DNA from: Methanosarcinales archaeon
GTDB lineage: Archaea; Halobacteriota; Methanosarcinia; Methanosarcinales; Methanocomedenaceae
Reading direction: 5' to 3'
DNA: 10,597 nucleotides
Assembly: GCA_030638625.1 (NCBI GenBank)
Contig: DAOWEE010000317.1
Span: 1 to 10,597 of the forward strand
Part shown: positions 1 through 5,633 of the stretch, piece after piece
Position numbering within the stretch: position 1 is the first letter of the stretch
Layout: each line of letters opens with the position of its first letter
The notes under the pieces: generated by a model
What the model was told of the DNA's origin: nothing
Seen by the model: only the letters and a program-made list of their open reading frames with translations
Databases searched by the model: none
Made by a program: the position numbers and the translations under genes

Positions 1-1
1 C

Positions 2-562
2 GCAGTCACCTGGTTCATCGAATCGGTCATGCTGATTGACCTGGGCTTTTCCCTGCTGTTCTATGCAGGCATGGTAGGTTTCTTCTGTACCCTGCTGTAC
101 AGCTGGCTATCCAACATCGACATATCAGAATGCTACAATTCACTACCCCTGTCCATGCCCCATGTTATCCGCACTAAATTGATGATTTTCTTTACCCTGA
201 TAGTCATTGTGGCAGTCCCATACCTCATTGCAGTTGGCTACCTGAAACAGGAACTTGACCTCTTATGGGTCGGTCTTTTTATCATGCTGACAGTGTCCAC
301 GTATGTTGGTTCAGTGGTGGCATATCTAACCGGCCTGTTCACCAACAGTTACCTGCTGGATGCCAGGATATTGTTACAGTTCTCACTGGCAGTGGTGCCC
401 GTGCTGGTAATACAAACACTTTTATCATTCTATTACCCAATTAATAGCAGTACAGCAACATTTTACATTGCAGGGCTTGGCATTTTGCTCTTGGCTGTCT
501 CTGTGGTGCTGCTGCAAAAGCTGGATAAGCGATGGATAGGAACGATGTTCAGGATAGCATAA
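2..562 (+). CDS. Multi-pass membrane protein, 3' part (5' end outside window)
   Basis: The frame is open from the first bases of the window to a TAA at 560-562. An ATG exists at 29, but codons before it read as normal protein (AVTWFIESV), so the gene very probably starts upstream and about 186 residues of its C-terminal part are visible. The protein is almost entirely hydrophobic, with about five predicted membrane segments, at roughly residues 5-35, 60-85, 90-115, 125-145 and 155-172 of this fragment. It ends in a short basic tail (KLDKRWIGTMFRIA). The SLPLSMPHVIRTKL stretch between the first two segments, a cytosolic-looking loop followed by a membrane helix, recalls ABC-2-type permease subunits. 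No diagnostic motif is visible, so this is only a guess. The next gene begins 9 nt after the stop, so the two may be co-transcribed. Confidence 0.7.
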   Translation, partial: AVTWFIESVMLIDLGFSLLFYAGMVGFFCTLLYSWLSNIDISECYNSLPLSMPHVIRTKLMIFFTLIVIVAVPYLIAVGYLKQELDLLWVGLFIMLTVSTYVGSVVAYLTGLFTNSYLLDARILLQFSLAVVPVLVIQTLLSFYYPINSSTATFYIAGLGILLLAVSVVLLQKLDKRWIGTMFRIA

Positions 563-571
563 TAGTATGGA

Positions 572-1168
572 GTGATACAGACATTGCTCAACAAGAAAAA
601 GGATACACTGACCAACTGGGTGAAACCTATAGCAAGATTGTTTAACAGGGTCAATCCCAATACAGTAACCATCCTGGCCCTTATTTTTTGCGTGGCTGCC
701 GGCCTGTATTTTGCATCAGGCAAAGTGATGCTGGCGGGAATAATGTTACTGATAGGCGGGTTCTTTGACATTCTGGATGGGGCCGTGGCCAGGGAGAACG
801 GCAGTGTAACAAAATTCGGAGGCATGCTGGATTCAGTGTCAGACCGATACGCTGATGCAGCGGTCTTCTTGGGCATCATGTGGGGGGGATATTCGGCAAT
901 ACCGCCATACATAGAAAATGACTGGATTTTAGGAGCTGTGGCCCTTGTTGGCTCACTGCTGGTAAGTTATTCACGGGCACGGGCAGAGGCTGCCGGTACC
1001 GGAGAATTGAAAATCGGTATCGCTGAACGAGCAGAGAGGATGTTATTGATAATCCTGGGCGCTTTTTTAGGACTACTTAATTGGGCAGTGCTTGTAGTGG
1101 CAATACTCTCCCATCTGACAGTACTTCATCGCATGGTCGCAAGCTGGAAAATATTAAAAGGGCAGTAG
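572..1168 (+). CDS. CDP-alcohol phosphatidyltransferase, probable archaetidylinositol phosphate synthase
   Basis: Integral membrane enzyme that joins a CDP-activated archaeal diether lipid to a polar alcohol, releasing CMP. For this subfamily the expected acceptor is inositol 1-phosphate, giving archaetidylinositol phosphate. The complete family signature is present at residues 66-91: D66, D69-G70, A73-R74, eight residues, G83, D87 and D91, the metal- and CDP-binding aspartates. A SYSRARAEAAG motif near 135-145 is typical of the archaeal and actinobacterial inositol-phosphate branch. Hydrophobic segments surround the motif (about 30-50, 51-68, 92-112, 118-135 and 152-188). The length of 198 residues is normal. 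The start is GTG; the nearby ATG at 567 is out of frame and hits a stop at once, and an in-frame TAG lies at 563. Ribosome binding is weak (GGAG overlaps the start), which suits translational coupling to the membrane protein 9 nt upstream. The acceptor alcohol is inferred, not proven. Confidence 0.9.
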   Translation: MIQTLLNKKKDTLTNWVKPIARLFNRVNPNTVTILALIFCVAAGLYFASGKVMLAGIMLLIGGFFDILDGAVARENGSVTKFGGMLDSVSDRYADAAVFLGIMWGGYSAIPPYIENDWILGAVALVGSLLVSYSRARAEAAGTGELKIGIAERAERMLLIILGAFLGLLNWAVLVVAILSHLTVLHRMVASWKILKGQ

Positions 1169-1227
1169 TAGTGAAAAGTAGTGATAAAAAACAGTAGTAG
1201 TAGTAATTGTAGTAGTGAACAGTAGTT
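1164..1227. repeat. AGT-triplet-rich spacer between convergent genes
   Basis: Thirteen copies of AGT lie in five blocks: 1164-1172 (three), 1177-1182 (two), 1193-1204 (four), 1211-1216 (two) and 1221-1226 (two). They begin at the stop of the lipid synthase gene and run to the end of the regulator gene on the other strand. Read on the plus strand the blocks supply TAG stops in all three frames. A run of six A at 1186-1191 is T6 on the minus strand, and T5 follows at 1231-1235 on the plus strand. Both are candidate archaeal oligo-T termination signals for the two converging genes. Confidence 0.6.
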
Positions 1228-1608
1228 CTATTTTTCTGACCTGACTTTATGACAGTGGGTACAATCTTCATGAATGAATTCTGATGAGCCCTGATGTTCC
1301 TTGCACAGCCAACCGGAAATCTGGATGTTCTTGCAGATTTCGCAGAAATCATCAATGAGTTTGGTAGTATCATCACTCGTGGCAACAGCATTTGCAAATA
1401 CTCTCAGCTCTTTCTTGATTTCATCAGAGAAATCGGTATCTGCGCCACGTTTTGAACTTGCATACTGAGATACGGCAGCCTTGGATACACCCAGACGTCC
1501 GGCTATATTCTGCTGCGACATTTCCAGTTCCTGCATCATGATACGGGCCAGTTCAGCCCTTATGGCAGGCAGAATCTTTTGTACCATTATCTCGCATGGA
1601 GGTCTCAT
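1228..1608 (-). CDS. XRE-type HTH transcriptional regulator with cysteine-rich C-terminal tail
   Basis: Small DNA-binding protein of 126 residues. A Cro/CI-type helix-turn-helix lies at about 27-52 (EMSQQNIAGRLGVSKAAVSQ), and resembles the archaeal 'predicted transcriptional regulator' group (COG2522-like). The C-terminal third carries C89-x2-C92, C102-x2-H105 and C116-x2-C119-H120, a cluster fit to bind zinc, iron or an Fe-S cluster. C5 lies near the N-terminus. The ATG at 1608 is chosen because AAGGTG lies 7 nt before it. A longer TTG-started version from 1641 overlaps the end of iscU and lacks this support. The gene lies 29 nt downstream of iscU on the same strand, so it is probably co-transcribed with iscS-iscU, which suggests (inference) a role in sensing Fe-S or metal status. 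Oligo-T in the spacer behind it could end the transcript. The target sites and ligand are unknown. Confidence 0.85.
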   Translation of the reverse strand: MRPPCEIMVQKILPAIRAELARIMMQELEMSQQNIAGRLGVSKAAVSQYASSKRGADTDFSDEIKKELRVFANAVATSDDTTKLIDDFCEICKNIQISGWLCKEHQGSSEFIHEDCTHCHKVRSEK

Positions 1609-1615
1609 TATTTTA

Positions 1616-1620
1616 CACCT
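1616..1620 (-). promoter_or_regulatory. Ribosome binding site deciding the start of the XRE regulator
   Basis: The minus strand reads AGGTG here, complementary to the archaeal 16S 3' end. It is 7 nt before the ATG at 1608-1606. This favours the ATG over the upstream in-frame TTG at 1641. Confidence 0.65.
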
Positions 1621-1637
1621 TGAATTGTTAAAATCAC

Positions 1638-2012
1638 TCAATCAGTGCCTTGTTTTTTCTTATAATCTTCAATGGCTGCATGCAATCCATCGGCAGCCAG
1701 ATTGGAACAATGCATTTTAACTGGGGGCAGCCCGTCCAGGGATTGGGCCACATCATCGCGAGTAATCTCAAGGGCTTCCTCAATGGTCTTGCCCTTTGCC
1801 AGTTCAGTAATCATACTGCTGGTAGCAATAGCCGCACCACAACCGAATGTCTTGAACTTTACATCAGAAAGCTTCCCATCCTTGACCTTGATGTATATGT
1901 TCATCATATCCCCACAAGTAGGGTTTCCGACTTCACCAACACCATCGGCGTCTTCGATTTCACCCACATTCTTTGGGTTTGAGAAGTGTTCCATAACTTT
2001 TTCGCTGTACAT
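1638..2012 (-). CDS. iscU: Iron-sulfur cluster assembly scaffold protein IscU/NifU N-terminal type
   Basis: Cytosolic scaffold on which [2Fe-2S] or [4Fe-4S] clusters are built from sulfur delivered by the cysteine desulfurase and then passed to apoproteins. The 124-residue protein is a single IscU domain of usual length. The three cluster cysteines are visible as C33 (NPTCGD, with D35), C58 (FGCGAA) and C102 (MHCSNLAADGL). The LPPVK motif at 95-99, bound by the chaperone HscA in bacteria, is kept although no chaperone gene is in this window. The gene sits 34 nt behind iscS on the same strand, the classical iscSU pairing. The ATG at 2012 has no Shine-Dalgarno sequence. An AT-rich TATA-like element about 29 nt upstream suggests the gene may also have its own leaderless transcript. 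The 3' end lies 29 nt before the XRE regulator start. Confidence 0.95.
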   Translation of the reverse strand: MYSEKVMEHFSNPKNVGEIEDADGVGEVGNPTCGDMMNIYIKVKDGKLSDVKFKTFGCGAAIATSSMITELAKGKTIEEALEITRDDVAQSLDGLPPVKMHCSNLAADGLHAAIEDYKKKQGTD

Positions 2013-2036
2013 TTAAGTATGATAATATTTTTAAAG

Positions 2037-2046
2037 ATATATAAAT
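2037..2046 (-). promoter_or_regulatory. Candidate internal TATA box for iscU
   Basis: The minus strand reads ATTTATATAT in the 34-nt gap between iscS and iscU. Its centre is about 29 nt before the iscU ATG, the spacing expected if transcription starts at the start codon itself. The missing Shine-Dalgarno sequence in front of iscU agrees with a leaderless message. The gap is AT-rich overall, so a chance match is possible. Confidence 0.35.
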
Positions 2047-3210
2047 TCAGTGTTTTGGTGCAATGGGAGACATAGCCCTGAGTTTTTCCACAATCCCCAC
2101 CAGACTCTCTACCACATAGTCCACTTCATCCATGGTGTTCTCGCGCCCAAAAGTAATCCGCAGGCTACCATGAATCTGTTCAGGCGGAATGCCCAGTGCA
2201 GTAAGCACATGGGACGGTTCCAGTGATTTGGACGAACACGCCGAACCCGTTGATACGGCCACGCCTTTCATGTCAAGCAGCATAAGCAGTGATTCACCTT
2301 CTACATAACTGAACCTGAGATGCACGTTGTTGGGCAGACGCTGTGTGGGATGTCCATTGAGATATGATTCTGAAATGGAACCCAGTATCTTCGTTATAGC
2401 AGCATCTCTGAGCTTAGTCACATGGCTGGCATCATCATCCAGCCTTTGCCCGGCCAGTTCTGCAGCCTTTGCAAGACCTACAATACCGGGGATGTTCTCG
2501 GTACCGGCACGTTTGCCAAATTCATGTCCGCCGCCTTTCACCAGGCTTTCCAGCCTAGTGCCTTTGCGTACATACAATGCGCCCACTCCTTTTGGGCCAT
2601 GTATCTTGTGTGCGGATATTGACAGCATATCCACATCCAGGTCATTGACATTAACAGCTATTTTACCCACAGACTGCACTGCATCGGTATGCATCAGCAC
2701 ACCCCTATCATGTGCAATTTTGCTGATCTCTTTAATGGGCTGGATTGTACCAATTTCGTTGTTGCCATGCATGATTGATACCAGTATGGTATCGTCGGTG
2801 ATGGCATCCTCAACAGCGGCAGGGTCAATAAGTCCCTGGTCGTCCACTGGTACATAAGTAACCCTGAATCCATCATCCTGCAGGTTCTTGCAGGTATTGA
2901 GTATGGCAGGATGTTCTATAACAGAAGTAATAATATGCTTACCTGCATTCTTTTTCAGGTATGCAATCCCTTTCAGTGCCAGGTTATCGGATTCGGTGCC
3001 GCCTGAAGTAAAAATAATCTCCTCAGGTTGTGCCCCCACCAGGTTTGCCACCTGCTGCCTGGCCCGGTCCAATGCATCTGCTGCTTCCTGCCCGAAAGAG
3101 TGAAGACTGGATGCATTCCCAAAGTGCTCGTTATAATAAGGCAACATGGCACTTACAACCTCTGAATCAGGTTTGGTCGTAGCACCATTGTCCATGTATA
3201 TCTTCGCCAA
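2047..3210 (-). CDS. iscS: Cysteine desulfurase (IscS/NifS family)
   Basis: PLP-dependent enzyme that takes sulfur from L-cysteine as a persulfide, releasing alanine, and hands it to IscU. All hallmark residues are visible: H100 (stacks on PLP), N151 in HGNNEIG, D176 and Q179 in HTDAVQS, the PLP lysine K202 in SAHKIHGPKG, RAGTENI at 234-240, and the catalytic C325 in STGSACSS on the flexible loop. The length of 387 is normal. The loop reads GGGHEFGKRAGT where bacterial IscS/NifS usually has GGGQERGxRSGT. The start is TTG, needed to keep the first beta-strand (KIYMDNGATT) and supported by GAGGTG 8 nt upstream. Unlike the Archaeoglobus IscS, reported to lack the PLP lysine, this one looks fully active. 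It heads the probable iscS-iscU-regulator unit. Confidence 0.95.
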   Translation of the reverse strand: MAKIYMDNGATTKPDSEVVSAMLPYYNEHFGNASSLHSFGQEAADALDRARQQVANLVGAQPEEIIFTSGGTESDNLALKGIAYLKKNAGKHIITSVIEHPAILNTCKNLQDDGFRVTYVPVDDQGLIDPAAVEDAITDDTILVSIMHGNNEIGTIQPIKEISKIAHDRGVLMHTDAVQSVGKIAVNVNDLDVDMLSISAHKIHGPKGVGALYVRKGTRLESLVKGGGHEFGKRAGTENIPGIVGLAKAAELAGQRLDDDASHVTKLRDAAITKILGSISESYLNGHPTQRLPNNVHLRFSYVEGESLLMLLDMKGVAVSTGSACSSKSLEPSHVLTALGIPPEQIHGSLRITFGRENTMDEVDYVVESLVGIVEKLRAMSPIAPKH

Positions 3211-3218
3211 TTACCATT

Positions 3219-3224
3219 CACCTC
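3219..3224 (-). promoter_or_regulatory. Ribosome binding site for the TTG start of iscS
   Basis: GAGGTG on the minus strand with an 8-nt spacer to TTG at 3210-3208. A nearby ATG at 3217-3215 is out of frame. The first in-frame ATG (codon 6) would cut off the conserved N-terminal strand, so the site fixes TTG as the start. Confidence 0.7.
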
Positions 3225-3250
3225 GCATAATCATTCATATTTCCCAAGAC

Positions 3251-3260
3251 CCATATAATT
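3251..3260 (-). promoter_or_regulatory. Candidate TATA box for iscS
   Basis: The minus strand reads AATTATATGG. A start site 25-27 nt downstream would fall near 3230, giving a leader of about 20 nt that contains the GAGGTG site. The placement is plausible for an archaeal promoter but rests only on composition and spacing. Confidence 0.35.
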
Positions 3261-3303
3261 TGCCAAATAGGCTAATATAGAAAAAATGGAAAACAGAGGC
3301 AGT

Positions 3304-3323
3304 AGTGTGAAATGATTCACACT
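3304..3323 (-). terminator. Perfect hairpin over the stop codon of the aIF1/SUI1 gene
   Basis: AGTGTGAA at 3304-3311 and TTCACACT at 3316-3323 form a perfect 8-bp inverted repeat with a 4-nt loop. The TGA stop of the SUI1 gene (3319-3317) lies inside it. On the minus strand a T-rich stretch with T6 follows about 20-30 nt later, so it may act in termination or protect the transcript end. It could also be a palindromic protein-binding site upstream of iscS. Confidence 0.45.
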
Positions 3324-3625
3324 TTAATCTGGTCTGGAGAAAATCCCTTTTTCACAAGAACGTCCTTCATCCGGTTCTTATGGTTGCCCTGTAATTCAAT
3401 TGCGTTATCTTTTACAGTTCCGCCACAAGCAAATTTGGATTTCAGGTGGGTGGTAAGTTCGTGCAGGTCAATTTCGTGAGGATCAAGTCCGTCTATGACC
3501 GTAACTTCTTTACCATATCGTCTTCGATTTATTTTAACAATAATTCTTTGTTGTTCTTTTGCGACCTCTTCACAGATACAAAGCTCTTTGGGAAGTCCGC
3601 AAACGACACACATTTCTGAACTCAT
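3317..3625 (-). CDS. Archaeal translation initiation factor aIF1 / SUI1 family protein
   Basis: Small ribosome-associated factor that helps select the correct start codon on the 30S subunit. The 102-residue protein has the archaeal layout: a short N-terminal cysteine cluster (C6-x2-C9 and C16-x-C18 in CVVCGLPKELCIC), probably metal-binding, then the SUI1 fold from about 25 to 102. The core shows RRRYGKEVTVIDGLD, LKSKFACGGTVKD at 62-73 and IELQGNH at 76-82, all strongly conserved in archaeal members. The ATG at 3625 has GGAGG upstream, but with an unusually long 13-nt spacer and no better start codon between. The gene is divergent from the DUF192 gene and lies about 107 nt upstream of iscS on the same strand, separated by a hairpin, so it may be a single-gene transcript. 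Confidence 0.93.
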   Translation of the reverse strand: MSSEMCVVCGLPKELCICEEVAKEQQRIIVKINRRRYGKEVTVIDGLDPHEIDLHELTTHLKSKFACGGTVKDNAIELQGNHKNRMKDVLVKKGFSPDQIKV

Positions 3626-3670
3626 TTCTTGGTTGGTTCCTCCAATATTACGGTTACCACATTAACATTA

Positions 3671-3678
3671 TTATATTT
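3671..3678 (+). promoter_or_regulatory. Candidate TATA box for a leaderless DUF192 transcript
   Basis: TTATATTT is centred about 27 nt before the ATG at 3702, and no Shine-Dalgarno sequence precedes that ATG. This is the arrangement expected for an archaeal leaderless message beginning at or next to the start codon. Confidence 0.4.
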
Positions 3679-3680
3679 AT
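3671..3680 (-). promoter_or_regulatory. Candidate TATA box for aIF1/SUI1 gene
   Basis: The minus strand reads ATAAATATAA. A start site about 27 nt downstream would lie near 3648, a few bases before the GGAGG site (3643-3639). The same AT block is also in place to serve the divergent DUF192 gene. Confidence 0.3.
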
Positions 3681-3701
3681 GGCTACGTACAGTTACTACT
3701 G

Positions 3702-4049
3702 ATGATATTAAAAGATAATGGTATAATCTTAGCCAGGGAGGTCAAGTATGCTACCAGTATTTTCAGCCGTGCACTGGGTTTAATGTTCCACAGGGATATA
3801 ACACAGGATTTTGCGATGATATTCTCAATGAGAAAAACGATGACGGTTGGCGTCCATATGCTGTTTGTCTTTTTTGCCATTGATGTAATCTTCCTTGATG
3901 ACAATAAAAAAGTAATTGGTACCGGCACGTTGAAGCCTTGGCTGGGCCACAAGCAGATGAAAGGCGTAAAATACCTGATTGAGATGCATCAGGGCACAGT
4001 AGAAGCATACGATATCAGGATTGGGGACATCCTGGAATTTGAAAGGTGA
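3702..4049 (+). CDS. DUF192 family protein
   Basis: Small protein of 115 residues that is one DUF192 domain (PF02643-type). The recognisable parts are SRALGLMFHRDI at 22-33, the central HMLFVFFAIDVIFLDDNKKV at 52-71, LKPWLG at 78-82, and VKYLIEMHQGTVEAYDIRIGD near 89-109. Bacterial members are often exported, but this one has no signal peptide or membrane anchor, so it is presumably cytosolic, as in other archaea. No biochemical function is established for the family. The ATG at 3702 lacks a ribosome binding site and has a TATA-like element at leaderless spacing. It is divergent from aIF1/SUI1 and 46 nt ahead of alanine dehydrogenase on the same strand. Co-transcription with the latter is possible but unproven. 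Confidence 0.9.
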   Translation: MILKDNGIILAREVKYATSIFSRALGLMFHRDITQDFAMIFSMRKTMTVGVHMLFVFFAIDVIFLDDNKKVIGTGTLKPWLGHKQMKGVKYLIEMHQGTVEAYDIRIGDILEFER

Positions 4050-4095
4050 ATGGGAAATATTATAACTTTTATGGAAGTTCGTGGTATAATCAATA

Positions 4096-5097
4096 ATGGG
4101 GCTGCAATACATGGGAATTAACATACTCTGGCTGAATAAAAGGGAAGTTGAAGAACTGGTAAACATTAATGATGTACTTCCGGCAGTTGAAATCGCTTTT
4201 AGGGAGCATGGTCTGGACAGGGTGCAGATGCCTCCGAAATTGTATCTGGATTTTAAGGCACATAACGGGGATTTGCGCGTCATGCCCGGGTATCTGGAAA
4301 GATCTGATATTGCCGGGGTAAAACTGGTGAACGTGCATCCTGATAATCCCAAACGCGGCCTGCCTACGGTCATGGCATTAATGGTACTGAACTCTTCCGA
4401 GACCGGGGCGCCACTGGCAGTGATGGATGCCACCACGCTCACCGACCTGCGCACCGGCGCGGCAGGTGCTGTGGCAGCCAAATATCTTTCAAGGGAAGAT
4501 TCCAAAGTAGTTGGGATGATAGGATTGGGCCGGCAGGCCAGGACACAGCTCAAGGCCATTGCATCTGTAAGAAATATTGAACTGGTCAAGATATTTGATA
4601 CATCCAGTGATTCAGTGGACGTATTCAAGGCCGACATGGAGCCAAAGATTGGTGTGGAGATTATAAAAGAACCAAATGTTCATGAAGTGTGTGACTGTGA
4701 TATTTTGGTTACCACTACCCCCGTAAGGACTCCGCTGGTAAAAGCCGAATGGATAAAGGAGGGCACCCACATCAATGCTATTGGTGCGGACGCTGTCGGT
4801 AAGGAAGAACTGGACCCAATGATACTGAAAAAGGCAAAAGTAGTAGTAGATGCCGTGGCCCAGGCGTCTCATTCGGGAGAGGTGAATGTACCCATCTCCA
4901 ATGGAATTTTTTCTGTTGATGAGATATATACAGAACTGGGCCAGGTTGTCAGCGGTAAAAAACCAGGCAGGGAAAGTGATGCAGAGATAACAGTGTTCGA
5001 TTCTACGGGTCTTGCCATCCAGGATGTGGTAACTGCAGACCTGATATATAGAAGAGCAATTGAGAGGAAAGTAGGAACTGTACTGGAGATGTTCTGA
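4096..5097 (+). CDS. ala: Alanine dehydrogenase, ornithine cyclodeaminase/mu-crystallin family
   Basis: NAD-dependent enzyme, expected to interconvert L-alanine and pyruvate plus ammonia, of the archaeal type known from Archaeoglobus fulgidus. It is unrelated to the bacterial alanine dehydrogenase fold. The 333-residue protein has the substrate-binding part QMPPKLYLDF (K48) and LRVMPGY, then LRTGAAGAVAAKYL at 118-131, a Rossmann fold beginning VVGMIGLGRQA (G143-x-G145-x2-A148) with an acidic strand end at D168, HINAIGADAVGKEELD at 225-240 and ITVFDSTGLAIQD near the C-terminus. Similarity to the alanine enzyme is high throughout, but ornithine cyclodeaminase and related imine reductases share the fold, so the substrate is inferred. 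An ATG at 4111 (328 residues) aligns slightly better with family N-termini. Neither start has a clear ribosome binding site. AT-rich elements at 4055-4070 may be the promoter. Confidence 0.9.
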   Translation: MGLQYMGINILWLNKREVEELVNINDVLPAVEIAFREHGLDRVQMPPKLYLDFKAHNGDLRVMPGYLERSDIAGVKLVNVHPDNPKRGLPTVMALMVLNSSETGAPLAVMDATTLTDLRTGAAGAVAAKYLSREDSKVVGMIGLGRQARTQLKAIASVRNIELVKIFDTSSDSVDVFKADMEPKIGVEIIKEPNVHEVCDCDILVTTTPVRTPLVKAEWIKEGTHINAIGADAVGKEELDPMILKKAKVVVDAVAQASHSGEVNVPISNGIFSVDEIYTELGQVVSGKKPGRESDAEITVFDSTGLAIQDVVTADLIYRRAIERKVGTVLEMF

Positions 5098-5131
5098 ATC
5101 CAGGGCAGGACTACCGGAACAAAACACATCC

Positions 5132-5141
5132 TTTTTAAATA
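5132..5141 (+). promoter_or_regulatory. Candidate promoter element upstream of the fwd operon
   Basis: TTTTTAAATA resembles an archaeal TATA box. Transcription from it would start near 5163 and leave a leader of about 80 nt before fwdD. That leader would include the small inverted repeat GCCTG-CATGT-CAGGC (5172-5186). A second candidate, CATATATG at 5186-5193, would instead give a leader of about 26 nt. The sequence alone does not decide between them. The rest of the 145-nt gap (5098-5242) holds no gene that I can see. Confidence 0.35.
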
Positions 5142-5242
5142 AGTAAGTAGATGACCAAACATAGGGATAAAGCCTGCATGTCAGGCATATATGTTAGGGC
5201 AATTAAGTTACGGTAATTAGCACATTCAAACGAGGGAATTAA

Positions 5243-5620
5243 ATGGAGTTGAAGGCAACTTTTATATCAGGAAGGACTGTTGACCAGGGTTGTAACCTGG
5301 AAAACAAGACTTCAAAGGCATATTTTGATGCCGCAGGGTATTGTGAGATGAACTCCGCAGATGCGGGAAAAATTGGTGTGGAACCTGGGAGTAATGTAAA
5401 GGTTGCCACTGATTTCGGGAGTGTAGTGGTTCCACTTAAGATTTGCGAGGGTAATCCTGATGGACTTATATTCATACCAATGGGACCCTGGGCAAATGCA
5501 GTGGTCGACCCGAATACGTGTGGGTGCGGCATGCCCGGGTTTAAGGGAATCCCGGCAGTAGTTGAATCATCAAGTGAAGATGCACCGACCATGCCACAAC
5601 TCATGGCCAGATTAAAATGA
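5243..5620 (+). CDS. fwdD: Formylmethanofuran dehydrogenase subunit D
   Basis: Molybdopterin-dinucleotide-binding subunit, equivalent to the C-terminal domain of formate dehydrogenases. It caps FwdB to complete the tungsten or molybdenum site that interconverts CO2 and formate. The 125-residue length fits the family. Recognisable stretches are GRTVDQGC at 10-17, AGYCEMNSAD around 31-40, a beta-barrel strand run VKVATDFGSVVVPLKI at 52-67, and the highly conserved GLIFIPMGPWANAVVDP at 74-90 followed by TCGCGMPGFKG. GAGGG six nt before the ATG is a good ribosome binding site. It is the first gene of a fwdD-B-A-C block, with fwdB 13 nt downstream. Subunit D alone does not tell the tungsten (fwd) from the molybdenum (fmd) isoenzyme, so the fwd symbol is a convention here. 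Confidence 0.95.
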   Translation: MELKATFISGRTVDQGCNLENKTSKAYFDAAGYCEMNSADAGKIGVEPGSNVKVATDFGSVVVPLKICEGNPDGLIFIPMGPWANAVVDPNTCGCGMPGFKGIPAVVESSSEDAPTMPQLMARLK

Positions 5621-5633
5621 GGGAGGATAGGAT

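Noticed and set aside
1243..1263. CTHCH in the XRE regulator matches the c-type heme motif CxxCH.
   Set aside because: The protein has no signal peptide or membrane anchor and carries an HTH domain, so it is cytosolic. A metal or Fe-S site is more likely than covalent heme.
1609..1641. Longer version of the XRE regulator starting with TTG at 1641, overlapping the iscU stop.
   Set aside because: The ATG at 1608 has a well-spaced AGGTG, and the extra 11 residues resemble nothing conserved.
3825..4637. Long open frame of 270 codons on the minus strand.
   Set aside because: It lies opposite the well-supported DUF192 and alanine dehydrogenase genes and its translation shows no family features; it is a shadow of the coding strand.
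4612..5127. Open frame of 171 codons on the minus strand.
   Set aside because: Antisense to the 3' half of alanine dehydrogenase with no recognisable domain or ribosome binding site.
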